A stretch of DNA of 15,000 nt, from positions 1,262,501-1,277,500 of the forward strand of contig NZ_MUFV01000001.1 in the NCBI RefSeq assembly GCF_002017875.1, given 5' to 3'. Below the pieces are notes generated by a model. It did not search any database and was not told the DNA's origin. It saw only the letters and a list, made by a program, of their open reading frames with translations. Positions 6,836 through 15,000 of this stretch are shown one piece after another. This DNA is from Deinococcus sp. LM3. GTDB taxonomy: Bacteria; Deinococcota; Deinococci; Deinococcales; Deinococcaceae. The position numbers and the translations under genes are program-made. How positions within the stretch are numbered: the stretch's first letter is position 1; each line of letters begins with the position of its first letter.

Positions 6836-6970
6836 CACGGACTCCGATTGAACGGTCTTTGCAGCCCATTCAATCCGAGCGGATGCGAGAAGGAGAGAAA
6901 CGCCCCTCCGGACGTGGAGCTGGCAATCCGGTGAAGTTCCGGATTGTCAGCGAAACAAACGGAATCCGTA
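6836..6970 (+). repeat. Structured repeat, copy 1 (135 bp)
   Basis: The ends CACGGACTCCGATTG and CAAACGGAATCCGTA form an imperfect terminal inverted repeat. The first internal hairpin (ATTGAACGGTCT / AGCCCATTCAAT) is degraded in this copy; the second (arms GCTGGCAATCCGG / CCGGATTGTCAGC around TGAAGTT) is intact with one G-T pair. It begins directly after the TGA stop of the secreted-protein gene and is followed by another TGA (6971-6973). Related copies lie at 8465-8597 and 9378-9531. Small dispersed non-coding repeats are known in Deinococcus; assignment to a named family needs comparison. Confidence 0.85.
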
Positions 6971-6973
6971 TGA

Positions 6974-7109
6974 CACGGCAACCTTTCCGCCCGGCGCCGC
7001 GTACTGGAAGGCAGGCAGGTCAAGCGTGGCCGGTGGATGACGCCCCCACCGCGCCTCTCCCCCTCCTGGTCCAGCTTCCCCCGCTCTCCTGAACTGATGC
7101 TCCAGTCTG
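6974..7109. other. Non-coding stretch between repeat copy 1 and a hairpin
   Basis: This part of the 387-bp gap between the secreted-protein and peptidase genes holds no convincing gene. A short open frame starting at 6970 inside the repeat end and running to 7092 is Pro/Arg-rich and has no ribosome binding site. Confidence 0.5.
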
Positions 7110-7146
7110 CGCGCCGCCCCTCCTGTTCCCGGAAGGGCGGCGCGTT
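7110..7146 (+). terminator. GC-rich hairpin terminator before the M24 peptidase gene
   Basis: CGCGCCGCCC (7110-7119) pairs perfectly with GGGCGGCGCG (7135-7144), with three further pairs inside after one mismatch, and TT follows. It may be the original terminator of the secreted-protein gene, displaced by insertion of the repeat. Confidence 0.65.
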
Positions 7147-7209
7147 CGTGCGCGGCGTGCCCGGCGGCGACCGTCCGTCCTGGCCGACAGGCCCGCGCGG
7201 CGCCCGCGT

Positions 7210-7215
7210 TAGGCT
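7210..7215 (+). promoter_or_regulatory. -10 box (TAGGCT) of the M24 peptidase gene, leaderless type
   Basis: TAGGCT is followed by 7 nt (GGGCGGC) and the ATG at 7223. The GGGCGG just before the ATG is not a usual Shine-Dalgarno sequence. Confidence 0.5.
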
Positions 7216-7222
7216 GGGCGGC

Positions 7223-8464
<1,242 letters not shown>

Positions 8465-8597
8465 TACGGATTCCGTTTGTTTCGCCAACAATCCGGAACT
8501 TCACCGGATTGCCGGCTCCACGTCCGGAACCCGCCCCGCTCCCACTCGCTTCGCTCGGATTGAATGGGCTTTGCAGCCCATTCAATCGGAGTCCGTA
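8465..8597 (-). repeat. Structured repeat, copy 2 (133 bp, inverted)
   Basis: This copy is reversed relative to copies 1 and 3. Its ends, TACGGATTCCGTTTG and CAATCGGAGTCCGTA on the plus strand, form the terminal inverted repeat. It contains a perfect 12-bp hairpin (ATTGAATGGGCT / AGCCCATTCAAT) and the second hairpin with arms GCCGGCAATCCGG / CCGGATTGTTGGC in its own orientation. It is flanked on both sides by TGA (8462-8464, the stop of the peptidase gene, and 8598-8600), consistent with a 3-bp target duplication. Confidence 0.88.
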
Positions 8598-8687
8598 TGA
8601 CAGCACAGGCCACTGACGGCGGGCGGCCCGTGAGCGTCCCTTGAAGATTTCCTTCAGGCTTGAGGATGCCCCCCACGCCGGAACCGT

Positions 8688-8693
8688 TACCCT
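8688..8693 (+). promoter_or_regulatory. -10 box (TACCCT) of the SDR gene, leaderless type
   Basis: TACCCT is followed by 6 nt (GAAGGC) and the ATG at 8700. The GAAGG between them is too close to the ATG to act as a normal ribosome binding site. Confidence 0.5.
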
Positions 8694-8699
8694 GAAGGC

Positions 8700-9377
8700 A
8701 TGGCTAACCTCGGCTCCTCCACCATCATGCTGACCGGAGCGGGCGGCGCACTGGCCACCGCCATCGCACAGGAACTCGACGACGCGGGCGCGCAGATGGT
8801 CCTCGTCGGGCGCGGTGAAAGTCTGGCACGCGCCGCCGACCGCTTTCCCGCCACCGAAGTCCTCGACCTGGACCTGACCGATCCCTCCAGCATCGACACG
8901 CTCCGCCGGGTCAAGGTCGATACCCTGATCCACACGGTCGGGTCCTACAGCACCCAGGAAGCGCACAAGGCCACCCCGGACGACCTGCGCGACGCCTTCG
9001 ACACGAACATGAGCAGCCTGTTCCACGCCGTGCAGGGCGTCCTGCCGCACATGCTCCGGCAGAAAGACGGCCTGATCATGGGCGTCAGCGCCGGGCAGGC
9101 CGCCCGCCTCAGCGGCCCCCGCGCAGCGCTGTACACCGCCAGCAAGGCGGCGGTCGCGGCGTACATCCTGAGCCTGCACGACGAACTGAAACACAAGGGC
9201 GTGCGCGGCATGGTCCTGTACCCCATGGGCGCCATCGACACGCCGGGCAACCGCGACGCCGGCATGGCCTGGGACACCATGATCGACCCGCGCGGCCTCG
9301 CCAAGAGCGTCGCGCACGCCCTGACCCGCCCGGACCGCGCGCACATCACCGAAATCAAGGTCTACCCCGATACCTGA
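8700..9377 (+). CDS. Short-chain dehydrogenase/reductase (SDR) family protein
   Basis: A 225-residue single-domain Rossmann protein. The nucleotide-binding turn is TGAGGALA (12-19), a variant of TGxxxGxG in which the last glycine is alanine. An acidic DLDLTD (56-61) follows the third strand. Asn103 (DTNMSS), Ser130 (GVSAGQ), Tyr145 and Lys149 (YTASK) make up the catalytic tetrad. The length is typical of classical SDRs but the region after YPMGAIDTPG is short. It probably reduces or oxidises a small carbonyl or hydroxyl substrate with NAD(P)(H); no substrate can be inferred from the neighbours. Its TGA abuts repeat copy 3, and the M20 gene converges on it. Confidence 0.9.
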   Translation: MANLGSSTIMLTGAGGALATAIAQELDDAGAQMVLVGRGESLARAADRFPATEVLDLDLTDPSSIDTLRRVKVDTLIHTVGSYSTQEAHKATPDDLRDAFDTNMSSLFHAVQGVLPHMLRQKDGLIMGVSAGQAARLSGPRAALYTASKAAVAAYILSLHDELKHKGVRGMVLYPMGAIDTPGNRDAGMAWDTMIDPRGLAKSVAHALTRPDRAHITEIKVYPDT

Positions 9378-9531
9378 CACGGACTCCGATTGAATGGCTT
9401 TGCAAGCCATTCAATCCGAGCGGATGCGACTCGTAGAGCTGCCCCGCAGAGTGGGAATCAAGCGGGTTCCGGACGTGGAGCTGGCAGTCCGGTGAAGTTC
9501 CGGATTGTCAGCGAAACAAACGGAATCCGTA
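9378..9531 (+). repeat. Structured repeat, copy 3 (154 bp)
   Basis: It has the same ends as copy 1 (CACGGACTCCGATTG and CAAACGGAATCCGTA). The first hairpin is perfect (ATTGAATGGCTT / AAGCCATTCAAT); the second has arms GCTGGCAGTCCGG / CCGGATTGTCAGC with G-T pairs. The variable middle is about 20 bp longer than in the other copies. It starts directly after the SDR stop TGA; unlike the other two copies it is not followed by TGA (CAA instead). Confidence 0.86.
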
Positions 9532-9545
9532 CAAGGATCGGGGAG

Positions 9546-9587
9546 GGGGCGCTGCGCCAACCGGTCACGGCTGCTGCGCGGCGCCCC
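9546..9587. terminator. Hairpin between convergent SDR and M20 genes, probable bidirectional terminator
   Basis: GGGGCGCTGCGC (9546-9557) pairs with GCGCGGCGCCCC (9576-9587), 12 bp with one G-T, around an 18-nt loop. It lies between two convergent stop codons. T-tracts are weak on both sides. Confidence 0.6.
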
Positions 9588-9601
9588 GCGTTCCCTGCGC
9601 C

Positions 9602-10948
9602 TTACCCGTCGGCCAGTGCGGCCAGGAAAGCGGCGGCGTAGCGCACGCCACTGGCGAAGTTGCGGCGGATGATGTTCTCGTTGGGGGCGTGGACGCGCCC
9701 GCCGATGTTCCCGATGCCCAGCGCGATGACGGGCGCGCCGACGTGCTGCATGAAGGGGTACATGGGGCCGCTGCCGCCCGAGCTGGGGTTCAGGATGGGT
9801 TCTTGGCCGTGCACGTCGCGGGCGACCCGCACGGCCGCCTGCACGAAGGGGTCGCTCAGGTCGCTGCGGGCGGGATGCTGGTGACTTTCGAGTTCGATGA
9901 TCTCGATGTCGCTGAAGCCCTGCGCATCCAGGTGGGCGCGCAGGCGTTCCACGATGCGGTCCGGGTGCTGGTCCGGCACGAGGCGGAAGTCGAGTTTCAC
10001 CATCCCTGAAGCGGGCAGGACGGTCTTGCTGCCCTGGCCCTCGTACCCGCCGTGGAAACCGTTGACGTTCACGACCGGCTTGAGGTTCAGGCGGGTGTGG
10101 TAGTCGTGGCCGTCGCTCAGGGGGCGGGTCACGTCGTACGTGTCGCGCAGCGCCTCGCCCCGGCCCTGAAGCTGGGCGATGGCGTCCAGGTCCGCCTGAC
10201 TGGGGGGGCGCACGTCGTCGTGGAAGCCGGGAATCAGGACCGTGCCGTCCGGGCCGCGCAGGCTGGCGACGGCGGCGGCCAGTCGCCACAGGGGGTTGTC
10301 CACGACGGCGCCGTTGCTGCTGTGCAGGTCGCTGGCAGCCACGCGGCAGCGCAGTTCGACGCACACGATGCCTTTCAGTCCGGCGTACAGGACCGGGCGG
10401 CCCTCGGGGGTGATGCTCCCGAATTCCCACCACACGCCGTCGGCTTTCAGGTCGCTGGCGTGTTCGGCCAGGAAGCCTTCCAGGCTGGGGCTGCCGACCT
10501 CCTCTTCTCCCTCGATCAACCACCTGACCTTCAGGGGCAGGTGCCCGCCGCGTGCATCTTTCAGGGCGCGCAGTCCGGCGAGGCGTGAGATGAACTCGCC
10601 CTTGTCGTCGCTGGCGCCGCGTCCGTACAGGCGACCGTCCCGTTCGGTCAGGGTGAACGGCGGGGTGTCCCAGAGGTCAGCGGGATCCTCGGGTTGCACG
10701 TCGTAGTGGTTGTAGATCAGCAGCGTGAAGGGACCGTCGCCGGCCTCGGCCAGCAGGATCGGGGCGACCTGACCGGGGTACTCGCGGACGGTGAAGCCCT
10801 CGGTTTCCAGCAGTCGCGTGACGGCCTGCGCGGCCTCCGGCAGGGAGCGGCCCTGCGCGGAGACGCTGGGAATGGCCACGAGGTCGGCGAGATCACGCAG
10901 GCCGCGTTCGGTGTGCGCGGCGAGGTCGGCAGCAGTGGGTTGTGTCAT
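9602..10948 (-). CDS. M20-family dipeptidase/deacylase-like metallopeptidase
   Basis: The 448-residue protein fits the M20 zinc peptidase family (carnosinase/PepV/ArgE-like). Visible are NHYDVQP (His81 ligand, Asp83), GRGASDDKGE (Asp114 bridging ligand), IEGEEEVGS (catalytic and ligand glutamates near 148-149), an acidic residue near 175 (WWEFGS) and the last histidine ligand His420 (RVHAPNEN). A lid/dimerisation domain occupies about 190-310, with DLHSSN near 207-212. The order of motifs and the length resemble dipeptidases of the CNDP type. It probably cleaves dipeptides in the cytoplasm; no signal peptide is present. The ATG at 10948 has TAGCCT 6 nt upstream. Confidence 0.92.
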   Translation of the reverse strand: MTQPTAADLAAHTERGLRDLADLVAIPSVSAQGRSLPEAAQAVTRLLETEGFTVREYPGQVAPILLAEAGDGPFTLLIYNHYDVQPEDPADLWDTPPFTLTERDGRLYGRGASDDKGEFISRLAGLRALKDARGGHLPLKVRWLIEGEEEVGSPSLEGFLAEHASDLKADGVWWEFGSITPEGRPVLYAGLKGIVCVELRCRVAASDLHSSNGAVVDNPLWRLAAAVASLRGPDGTVLIPGFHDDVRPPSQADLDAIAQLQGRGEALRDTYDVTRPLSDGHDYHTRLNLKPVVNVNGFHGGYEGQGSKTVLPASGMVKLDFRLVPDQHPDRIVERLRAHLDAQGFSDIEIIELESHQHPARSDLSDPFVQAAVRVARDVHGQEPILNPSSGGSGPMYPFMQHVGAPVIALGIGNIGGRVHAPNENIIRRNFASGVRYAAAFLAALADG

Positions 10949-10954
10949 GCCCGC

Positions 10955-10960
10955 AGGCTA
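10955..10960 (-). promoter_or_regulatory. -10 box (TAGCCT) of the M20 gene, leaderless type
   Basis: Minus-strand TAGCCT is followed by 6 nt (GCGGGC) and the ATG at 10948. No Shine-Dalgarno sequence is present. Confidence 0.5.
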
Positions 10961-11082
10961 CGGGAGTTGCGCGCCGAGTGCGAGTGCCACCGCCTTCCCT
11001 GCCCACCCGGCGCAGTCCTGCTCGGGTGCAACCGTTTCGACCTACGGTTCAGCCGGAGTTCACTTCAGCGGACCTCATGCGT

Positions 11083-11748
11083 TCAAGGGTGTTCCCAGCG
11101 AGCTATGCCTGTACGCTTCCAGAATTCGGAAAAGCTGAGTTCTGTCGTGAACTCAAGGCCAGACAGCCCAGCCTCCTCGCAGGCGCGTTTTACTTCATCA
11201 CGGACGTAGAGGTTGGAGCCGGAACGGAAGAGAGCAGGAATCTCCTGCTCGCTTTCCAGCGTGATGACGTTTCCGGTGAGACGGGCGCGCGCCTCCGTTC
11301 GGTCCAGGTGCTGGAGGGGGTAGATCAGGGCGTAGCCGTCGGGCGCCACCCTAACGTCCGGGTGAGTCATCATGGCGCGGGCCGAGGGTAACCGGAAGCC
11401 GATGGGCAGTTCCATGACGAAGACGGGGTACTCATGGAACAGCCCGGGCGCCTGCTGTCGGAGAACCTCCAGGGTCTTGAGGTTGAGCAGAGGCACGAGC
11501 AGGCTGGTTGGTAGGCAGTCCTCGCCCCAGATAGTTTGCAGATAGACCTCGCCATAGAATGGGGGCGTCAGTATCTCTGCGAGGGCATAGAAATCGGCTG
11601 GAAAATAGGAATCTTGATCTTTAACGAGGTCATGTTCGCAGAGGTAGATCTGAACCTCCGGACTTTCGTCAGGGTAATTGAGTCTCTTCCGCCGAAGAAT
11701 CTCTGTAATGTCTGCGTCTGTCTTCCAGATGATGGCACTATGCTTCAC
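11083..11748 (-). CDS. Immunity-protein-like (DUF1629/Imm11- or Imm43-like) hypothetical protein coupled to galE
   Basis: The 221-residue product starts at a GTG whose first bases overlap the galE stop (GTGA, 4-nt overlap), so it is translationally coupled. An open frame continues upstream but there it is only the antisense-like, Arg/Pro-rich out-of-frame reading of galE. The protein is soluble, without signal peptide or membrane segment. It starts MKHSAIIWKTDADI and ends with SNLYVRDEVKRACEEAGLSG-LEF, a pattern like the conserved C-terminus of DUF1629/Imm11- and Imm43-type immunity proteins. Those protect against polymorphic toxins. The 5' half is about 43-50% GC in the lines I counted, well below its neighbours, which suggests recent acquisition. 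No toxin gene is adjacent. The family call is by pattern memory only. Confidence 0.6.
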   Translation of the reverse strand: MKHSAIIWKTDADITEILRRKRLNYPDESPEVQIYLCEHDLVKDQDSYFPADFYALAEILTPPFYGEVYLQTIWGEDCLPTSLLVPLLNLKTLEVLRQQAPGLFHEYPVFVMELPIGFRLPSARAMMTHPDVRVAPDGYALIYPLQHLDRTEARARLTGNVITLESEQEIPALFRSGSNLYVRDEVKRACEEAGLSGLEFTTELSFSEFWKRTGIARWEHP

Positions 11749-12737
11749 TGCCTGAAGTCGTGCGGGTGCCTTTTGTGCCAGTTCCAGGCGGTCTGCACGA
11801 TGTCTTTCAGGTTCGTGAACTGCGGCTTGAAGCCCAGTTCCTCGCGGATGCGGGTGGCGTCGGCCACGAGGCGGGGGGGGTCCCCGGCGCGGCGGGGGGC
11901 GAGTTCGCGGTTCAGGGGCGTGCCGATCACGTCGTCCACGGTGTCCAGCACCTCCTTGACGCTGAAGCCGTGGCCCAGGCCCACGTTGAAGGTGCCTTCG
12001 GTGCGCTGCCCGGCCAGCAGCGCCTCGACCGCCAGGACGTGCGCGTCGGCGAGGTCCTGCACGTGCACGTAGTCGCGGATGCAGGTGCCGTCGGGGGTGG
12101 GGTAGTCGTCGCCGAAGATGAACATCTTCTCGCGCTGGCCCAGGGCGGTCAGGGCGGCCAGTTCGATCAGGTGGGATTTCCCGGCGTGCGCCTCGCCGAT
12201 GTCGCCTTCTGGGGCGGCGCCGCACACGTTGAAGTACCGCAGGACCGTGTACGGCAGGCCGTGCGCCGTGTGGAACGCGTGGATCATGTTCTCGGTCATG
12301 AGTTTCGTCTCGCCGTACACGCTCTCGGGCTGCATGGCGGCCGTCTCGGGGATGGGCACGAGGTCGGTGGTGCCGTACACGGCGGCCGTCGAGGAGAACA
12401 CCAGCGGCACCTTGCGGGTCTCGGTGATGGCCTGCAGGAGGTTCAGGCTGCCGACCACGTTGTTGCGGTAGTAGCGGGCCGGGGCGCGCATGCTCTCGCC
12501 CACCTCGATCAGCGCCGCGAAGTGAATCACGGCGTCCGGCTGGTGGGCGTCCAGGGCGGCGCGGACGGCGTCGGCGTCGAGCAGGTCGCCGCGCACCAGG
12601 GGAACGTCGGCGGGGAGGGCCTCGGCGTGTCCGCTGGACAGGTTGTCGAACACGACCGGCGTGTGTCCGGCCCGGATCAGTTGCCGGACCGTGTGAGAAC
12701 CGATGTACCCTGCGCCGCCCACCACGAGAATCTTCAT
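11745..12737 (-). CDS. galE: UDP-glucose 4-epimerase
   Basis: The 330-residue protein is a full-length extended SDR. It contains the NAD-binding GGAGYIGSH (7-15), Asp31 at the end of the second strand, HFAALIEVGES (72-82), the catalytic Ser near 116 (FSSTAAVYG) and Tyr141/Lys145 (YGETK), followed by RYFNVCGA and DGTCIRDYVHVQDLADAH, which are GalE hallmarks. It interconverts UDP-glucose and UDP-galactose, serving galactose use and supply of UDP-galactose for surface polysaccharides. TACCCT lies 7 nt before the ATG. The stop overlaps the start of the immunity-like gene, so both are likely on one transcript. Confidence 0.96.
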   Translation of the reverse strand: MKILVVGGAGYIGSHTVRQLIRAGHTPVVFDNLSSGHAEALPADVPLVRGDLLDADAVRAALDAHQPDAVIHFAALIEVGESMRAPARYYRNNVVGSLNLLQAITETRKVPLVFSSTAAVYGTTDLVPIPETAAMQPESVYGETKLMTENMIHAFHTAHGLPYTVLRYFNVCGAAPEGDIGEAHAGKSHLIELAALTALGQREKMFIFGDDYPTPDGTCIRDYVHVQDLADAHVLAVEALLAGQRTEGTFNVGLGHGFSVKEVLDTVDDVIGTPLNRELAPRRAGDPPRLVADATRIREELGFKPQFTNLKDIVQTAWNWHKRHPHDFRQ

Positions 12738-12744
12738 GCGGTTC

Positions 12745-12750
12745 AGGGTA
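12745..12750 (-). promoter_or_regulatory. -10 box (TACCCT) of galE, leaderless type
   Basis: Minus-strand TACCCT is followed by 7 nt (GAACCGC) and the ATG at 12737. Confidence 0.5.
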
Positions 12751-12772
12751 GTACAGGACCGGCCCGGGGGGT

Positions 12773-12793
12773 GACCGGTCCGCCAGACCGGTC
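12773..12793 (-). terminator. Hairpin between the lacI-type gene and galE
   Basis: GACCGGTC occurs at 12773-12780 and again at 12786-12793 with CGCCA between. Each copy is self-complementary, so the pair is both a direct and an inverted repeat. It lies just after the regulator stop codon and before the galE promoter; a terminator is the simplest reading, a dimeric protein-binding site the alternative. No T-tract is seen. Confidence 0.5.
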
Positions 12794-12798
12794 GGGGG

Positions 12799-13899
12799 TC
12801 AGGCGGCGGGTGGTGCGGTGGTGCCGCGCACGACCAGACGGGTGGGCAGCGTGACGGGCGCGGCGGGCTGCCCGGCCAGCAGGGTCAGCATGGCCTGCCC
12901 GACCTGTTCGCCCTTGTCGCCCGTGGGCTGCCAGACGGTCGTGAGGTCCAGCGTCTCGCTGCCCGGCAGGTCGTCGAAGCCCACCACGCTGAGGTCCTCC
13001 GGTACGCGGCGGCCGAGCGCGGCGGCGGCGCGCAGCGCACCCTGGGCGAGCACGTCGCTCATGCACAGCAGGGCCGTGACCTGCGGGTGGCGGGTCAGCA
13101 GGTCGCGGGTCAGGGCCTCGCCGCTGTCGGGGGTGTTGTGGGCGGCCTCGGTGGGGTACAGGGTGGCGTCCGGGTGGGGGGCGGCGGCGGCGCGGTAGCC
13201 GCGCAGGCGCTGGTCGGTGGTGCGGTAGCTGGCCTGCGCCTCGCGCGCCGGGCCGACCGGGCCGCTGGAGCGCTGTTCCGAGAGTTCCAGGCACAGGACG
13301 CCCAGGTGCCGGTGCCCCAGCGAGAGCAGGTGCGCGGCGGCGGCCTGCGCCCCCCCGGCGTCGTCGATGCCGACGTTCACGGCGCCCACCTGGGGTTCCT
13401 GATCCACTAGGACGGTAGGCAGTCCGCGTTCCAGGACGGCGCGCAGCAGGGCGCTGCCGTCGGCGGCGCAGTACACGATGAAGCCGTCCACGCTGGCGTT
13501 CCGCACGGCCAGGGTCGCGTCTGCCTGCGAGTCGTGCGGCGCCGCGAGCAGCAGGACGTTCAGGTCGCGGTTCTGCACGGTGCGGGTGACGCTGCCCAGG
13601 AACAGCGCGGCGGCCGGGTCGGCGAAGGCGTAGTCGAGCGGCGCGTCGTACACGACGCCCAGCACGCCGGTGCGGCCCCGGCGCAGGCTGCGGGCCAGGG
13701 GGTCGGGACCGTGGTAGCCGAGGTCGCGGGCGGCCTGAAGCACGCGCTGACGCAGGTCCTCGCTGAGCTGGTCGGGTCGGTTGTAGGCGTTGCTGACGGT
13801 GGCGACACTGACGCCCAGGGTGCGGGCCACGTCCCGCAGGGTGACGCGCCCACCGGCGCGGGGAGGGCCGGCAGTATCGGTGGGCTTGGCGGGCGGCAT
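12799..13899 (-). CDS. LacI-family transcriptional regulator
   Basis: A 366-residue regulator with an N-terminal helix-turn-helix (VTLRDVARTLGVSVATVSNA, 19-38), the hinge helix (PDPLARSLRRGRTG) and a periplasmic-binding-protein-like ligand domain. The latter includes VDGFIVYCAADG, DDAGGAQAAAAHLLSLGHRH, a CMSDVLAQGALRAA stretch and the VPEDLSVVGFDD signature. About 18 extra residues precede the helix-turn-helix. Such proteins usually bind a sugar or nucleoside as inducer. It is divergent from an MFS transporter with a CG-centred palindrome between them, so it probably represses the transporter and itself. TACCAT 6 nt before the ATG supports the chosen start. Confidence 0.95.
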   Translation of the reverse strand: MPPAKPTDTAGPPRAGGRVTLRDVARTLGVSVATVSNAYNRPDQLSEDLRQRVLQAARDLGYHGPDPLARSLRRGRTGVLGVVYDAPLDYAFADPAAALFLGSVTRTVQNRDLNVLLLAAPHDSQADATLAVRNASVDGFIVYCAADGSALLRAVLERGLPTVLVDQEPQVGAVNVGIDDAGGAQAAAAHLLSLGHRHLGVLCLELSEQRSSGPVGPAREAQASYRTTDQRLRGYRAAAAPHPDATLYPTEAAHNTPDSGEALTRDLLTRHPQVTALLCMSDVLAQGALRAAAALGRRVPEDLSVVGFDDLPGSETLDLTTVWQPTGDKGEQVGQAMLTLLAGQPAAPVTLPTRLVVRGTTAPPAA

Positions 13900-13905
13900 A
13901 CCGGA

Positions 13906-13911
13906 ATGGTA
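13906..13911 (-). promoter_or_regulatory. -10 box (TACCAT) of the LacI-family gene, leaderless type
   Basis: Minus-strand TACCAT is followed by 6 nt (TCCGGT) and the ATG at 13899. The operator palindrome at 13928-13943 falls where its -35 region would be. Confidence 0.55.
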
Positions 13912-13927
13912 GCGTATTCCCGGCCAT

Positions 13928-13943
13928 TCTGAAACGATTCAGA
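13928..13943. promoter_or_regulatory. Probable LacI-family operator
   Basis: TCTGAAACGATTCAGA is a 16-bp palindrome with a single mismatched pair and a central CG, the standard layout of LacI-family operators. It lies in the gap between the divergent regulator and transporter genes, overlaps the expected -35 of the regulator, and is 44 nt upstream of the transporter ATG. Confidence 0.75.
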
Positions 13944-13987
13944 GCACTGTCCAGCCGCCCCCTCCCCTGCCCACCCGCGAGGCCCCC

Positions 13988-15000
13988 ATGACCGCCCCCA
14001 GCACCCCTGTCCAGCCACCGTCCCCCGACCGCCCCGGCGAGGCCGCCCGCCGCGCCCTGAGCGTCATCTTCCTGATCAACGGCGCGCTGTTCGCCACCTG
14101 GGCCGTGAACATTCCCGGCATCCGCGACGCCCTGAACCTCAGCGAGGCGCAGATCGGCGCGGCCCTGCTCGCCATCGGCCTGGGCAGCCTGTGCAGCATG
14201 ACCCTCACCGGCGGCTGGACCGCCCGCCACGGCAGCCACCGCGTCACCTGGGTCGCCGCCGTCCTGTGCATGCTGACCCTGCTGCCCCCCTTCCTGGCGC
14301 CCGGCCTGCCACTGCTGATCGCCGCGCTGGCCGTGCTGGGCGCCGCGAACGGCAGCATGGACGTCGCCATGAACGCCCAGGGCGTCACGGTCGAGCAGCG
14401 CCTGAACCGCCCGGTCATGAGCCGCCTGCACGCCTACTTCAGCCTGGGCGGCGTCATCGGGGCAGCGCTGGGCACCCTGCTCGTCGGGCGCGTCCCCATG
14501 ACCACCCACGCCCTGGGCATCACGGTCGTCACGGCGGCGGCCGCGCTGATCGCCGGGCGCTTCCTGCTGCCCGACCGGCCCCAGCCCACCCCGACCCCCG
14601 CCACTCCCGAGGCCGCTCCGCGCCGCGTCCCGATCAGTGCGGCGGCGGCGCTGCTGGGCGCCCTGTGCTTCCTGGGCATGCTTTCCGAGGGCGCCAACTA
14701 CGACTGGGCCGCGCTGTACTTCCGGGATGTCCTCGGCTCGCCCGGCGGGCAGGCCGGACTGGGGTACGCGGCGTTCGTCACCACCATGACCCTGGGCCGC
14801 TGGTTCGGAGACCGCCTGCGCACCCGCCTGGGCGACGAGACCATCGTGCGCGGCGGCGCCCTCATCACCGCCGCCGGCCTGGGGCTGGCCCTGCTCACCC
14901 GCGACCCGCTGCCCGCCGCCGCCGGGTTCGCGCTGTCCGGACTGGGCCTCAGCAACGTCGTACCCGTCATGTACGGTGCCGCCGGGCACGCCCTGGGCGG
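13988..15000 (+). CDS. MFS transporter, YbjJ-like (3' end outside window)
   Basis: The first 337 residues are present and the frame is open to the window end. After about 22 polar residues come transmembrane helices typical of the major facilitator superfamily: FLINGALFATWAVNIPGIRD, then GAALLAIGLGSLCSMTLTGG with a short basic loop (TARHGSHR). The stretch AANGSMDVAMNAQGVTVEQR followed by RPVMSRLHAYFSLGGVIGA matches the YbjJ/fucose-permease-like branch. A central Pro-rich loop near 200-220 links the two halves. The substrate is unknown; the adjacent LacI-type regulator hints at a sugar or related metabolite. The ATG has only a weak GAGG 5 nt upstream and no TANNNT box at leaderless spacing. 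Confidence 0.9.
   Translation, partial: MTAPSTPVQPPSPDRPGEAARRALSVIFLINGALFATWAVNIPGIRDALNLSEAQIGAALLAIGLGSLCSMTLTGGWTARHGSHRVTWVAAVLCMLTLLPPFLAPGLPLLIAALAVLGAANGSMDVAMNAQGVTVEQRLNRPVMSRLHAYFSLGGVIGAALGTLLVGRVPMTTHALGITVVTAAAALIAGRFLLPDRPQPTPTPATPEAAPRRVPISAAAALLGALCFLGMLSEGANYDWAALYFRDVLGSPGGQAGLGYAAFVTTMTLGRWFGDRLRTRLGDETIVRGGALITAAGLGLALLTRDPLPAAAGFALSGLGLSNVVPVMYGAAGHALG

Noticed and set aside
6970..7092. Small open frame starting in the end of repeat copy 1
   Set aside because: No ribosome binding site, Pro/Arg-rich, and it continues a shadow frame of the secreted-protein gene.
11749..12225. Upstream extension of the immunity-like gene frame
   Set aside because: This part is Arg/Pro-rich, out of frame within galE, and ends exactly where the coupled GTG start and normal amino-acid composition begin.
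12743..14989. 748-residue minus-strand open frame over the LacI-type and MFS genes
   Set aside because: Gln/Gly/Arg-rich shadow translation opposite the MFS gene and out of frame with the regulator; no recognisable domain.

Overview
The window reads as a chromosomal segment of a Deinococcus-like bacterium. The reasons are high GC with strong G/C third-position bias, a long menaquinone-type UbiD decarboxylase, and many genes with a TANNNT -10 box only 6-7 nt before the ATG, the leaderless arrangement reported as common in Deinococcus. The genus call is inference; there is no rRNA or other marker gene here.

Left part (1-4470): the 3' end of an FMN-dependent alpha-hydroxy-acid dehydrogenase converges on a membrane DUF3592-type gene whose open frame runs antisense into it. 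Upstream of that on the minus strand is a UbiD-family decarboxylase carrying a small in-frame repeat insertion. Divergent from it are a periplasmic solute-binding protein and a permease that closely resemble the cystine transporter FliY(TcyJ)/YecS(TcyL). They are separated by a large hairpin, followed by a clear GC-rich terminator, and have no ATPase gene beside them.

Middle part (4471-9601): a polytopic DUF4173-type membrane protein, a small secreted protein behind a long leader hairpin, an M24 (Xaa-Pro aminopeptidase-like) peptidase and a short-chain dehydrogenase, all on the plus strand. Three copies of one structured repeat of 133-154 bp lie directly after the TGA stop codons of the last three of these genes, two in one orientation and one in the other. 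The repeat has imperfect terminal inverted repeats and two conserved hairpins with compensatory changes between copies.

Right part (9602-15000): on the minus strand an M20 dipeptidase-like gene, then galE translationally coupled (GTGA overlap) to a low-GC gene resembling orphan polymorphic-toxin immunity proteins, then a LacI-family regulator. Divergent from the regulator is an MFS transporter cut by the window end. A CG-centred palindrome between them is the likely LacI-type operator, suggesting local control of the transporter and autoregulation.

The most unusual items are the stop-codon-adjacent repeat family, the in-frame repeat inside the decarboxylase, and the immunity-like gene coupled to galE. 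I found no tRNA, rRNA, CRISPR array or complete transposase gene.
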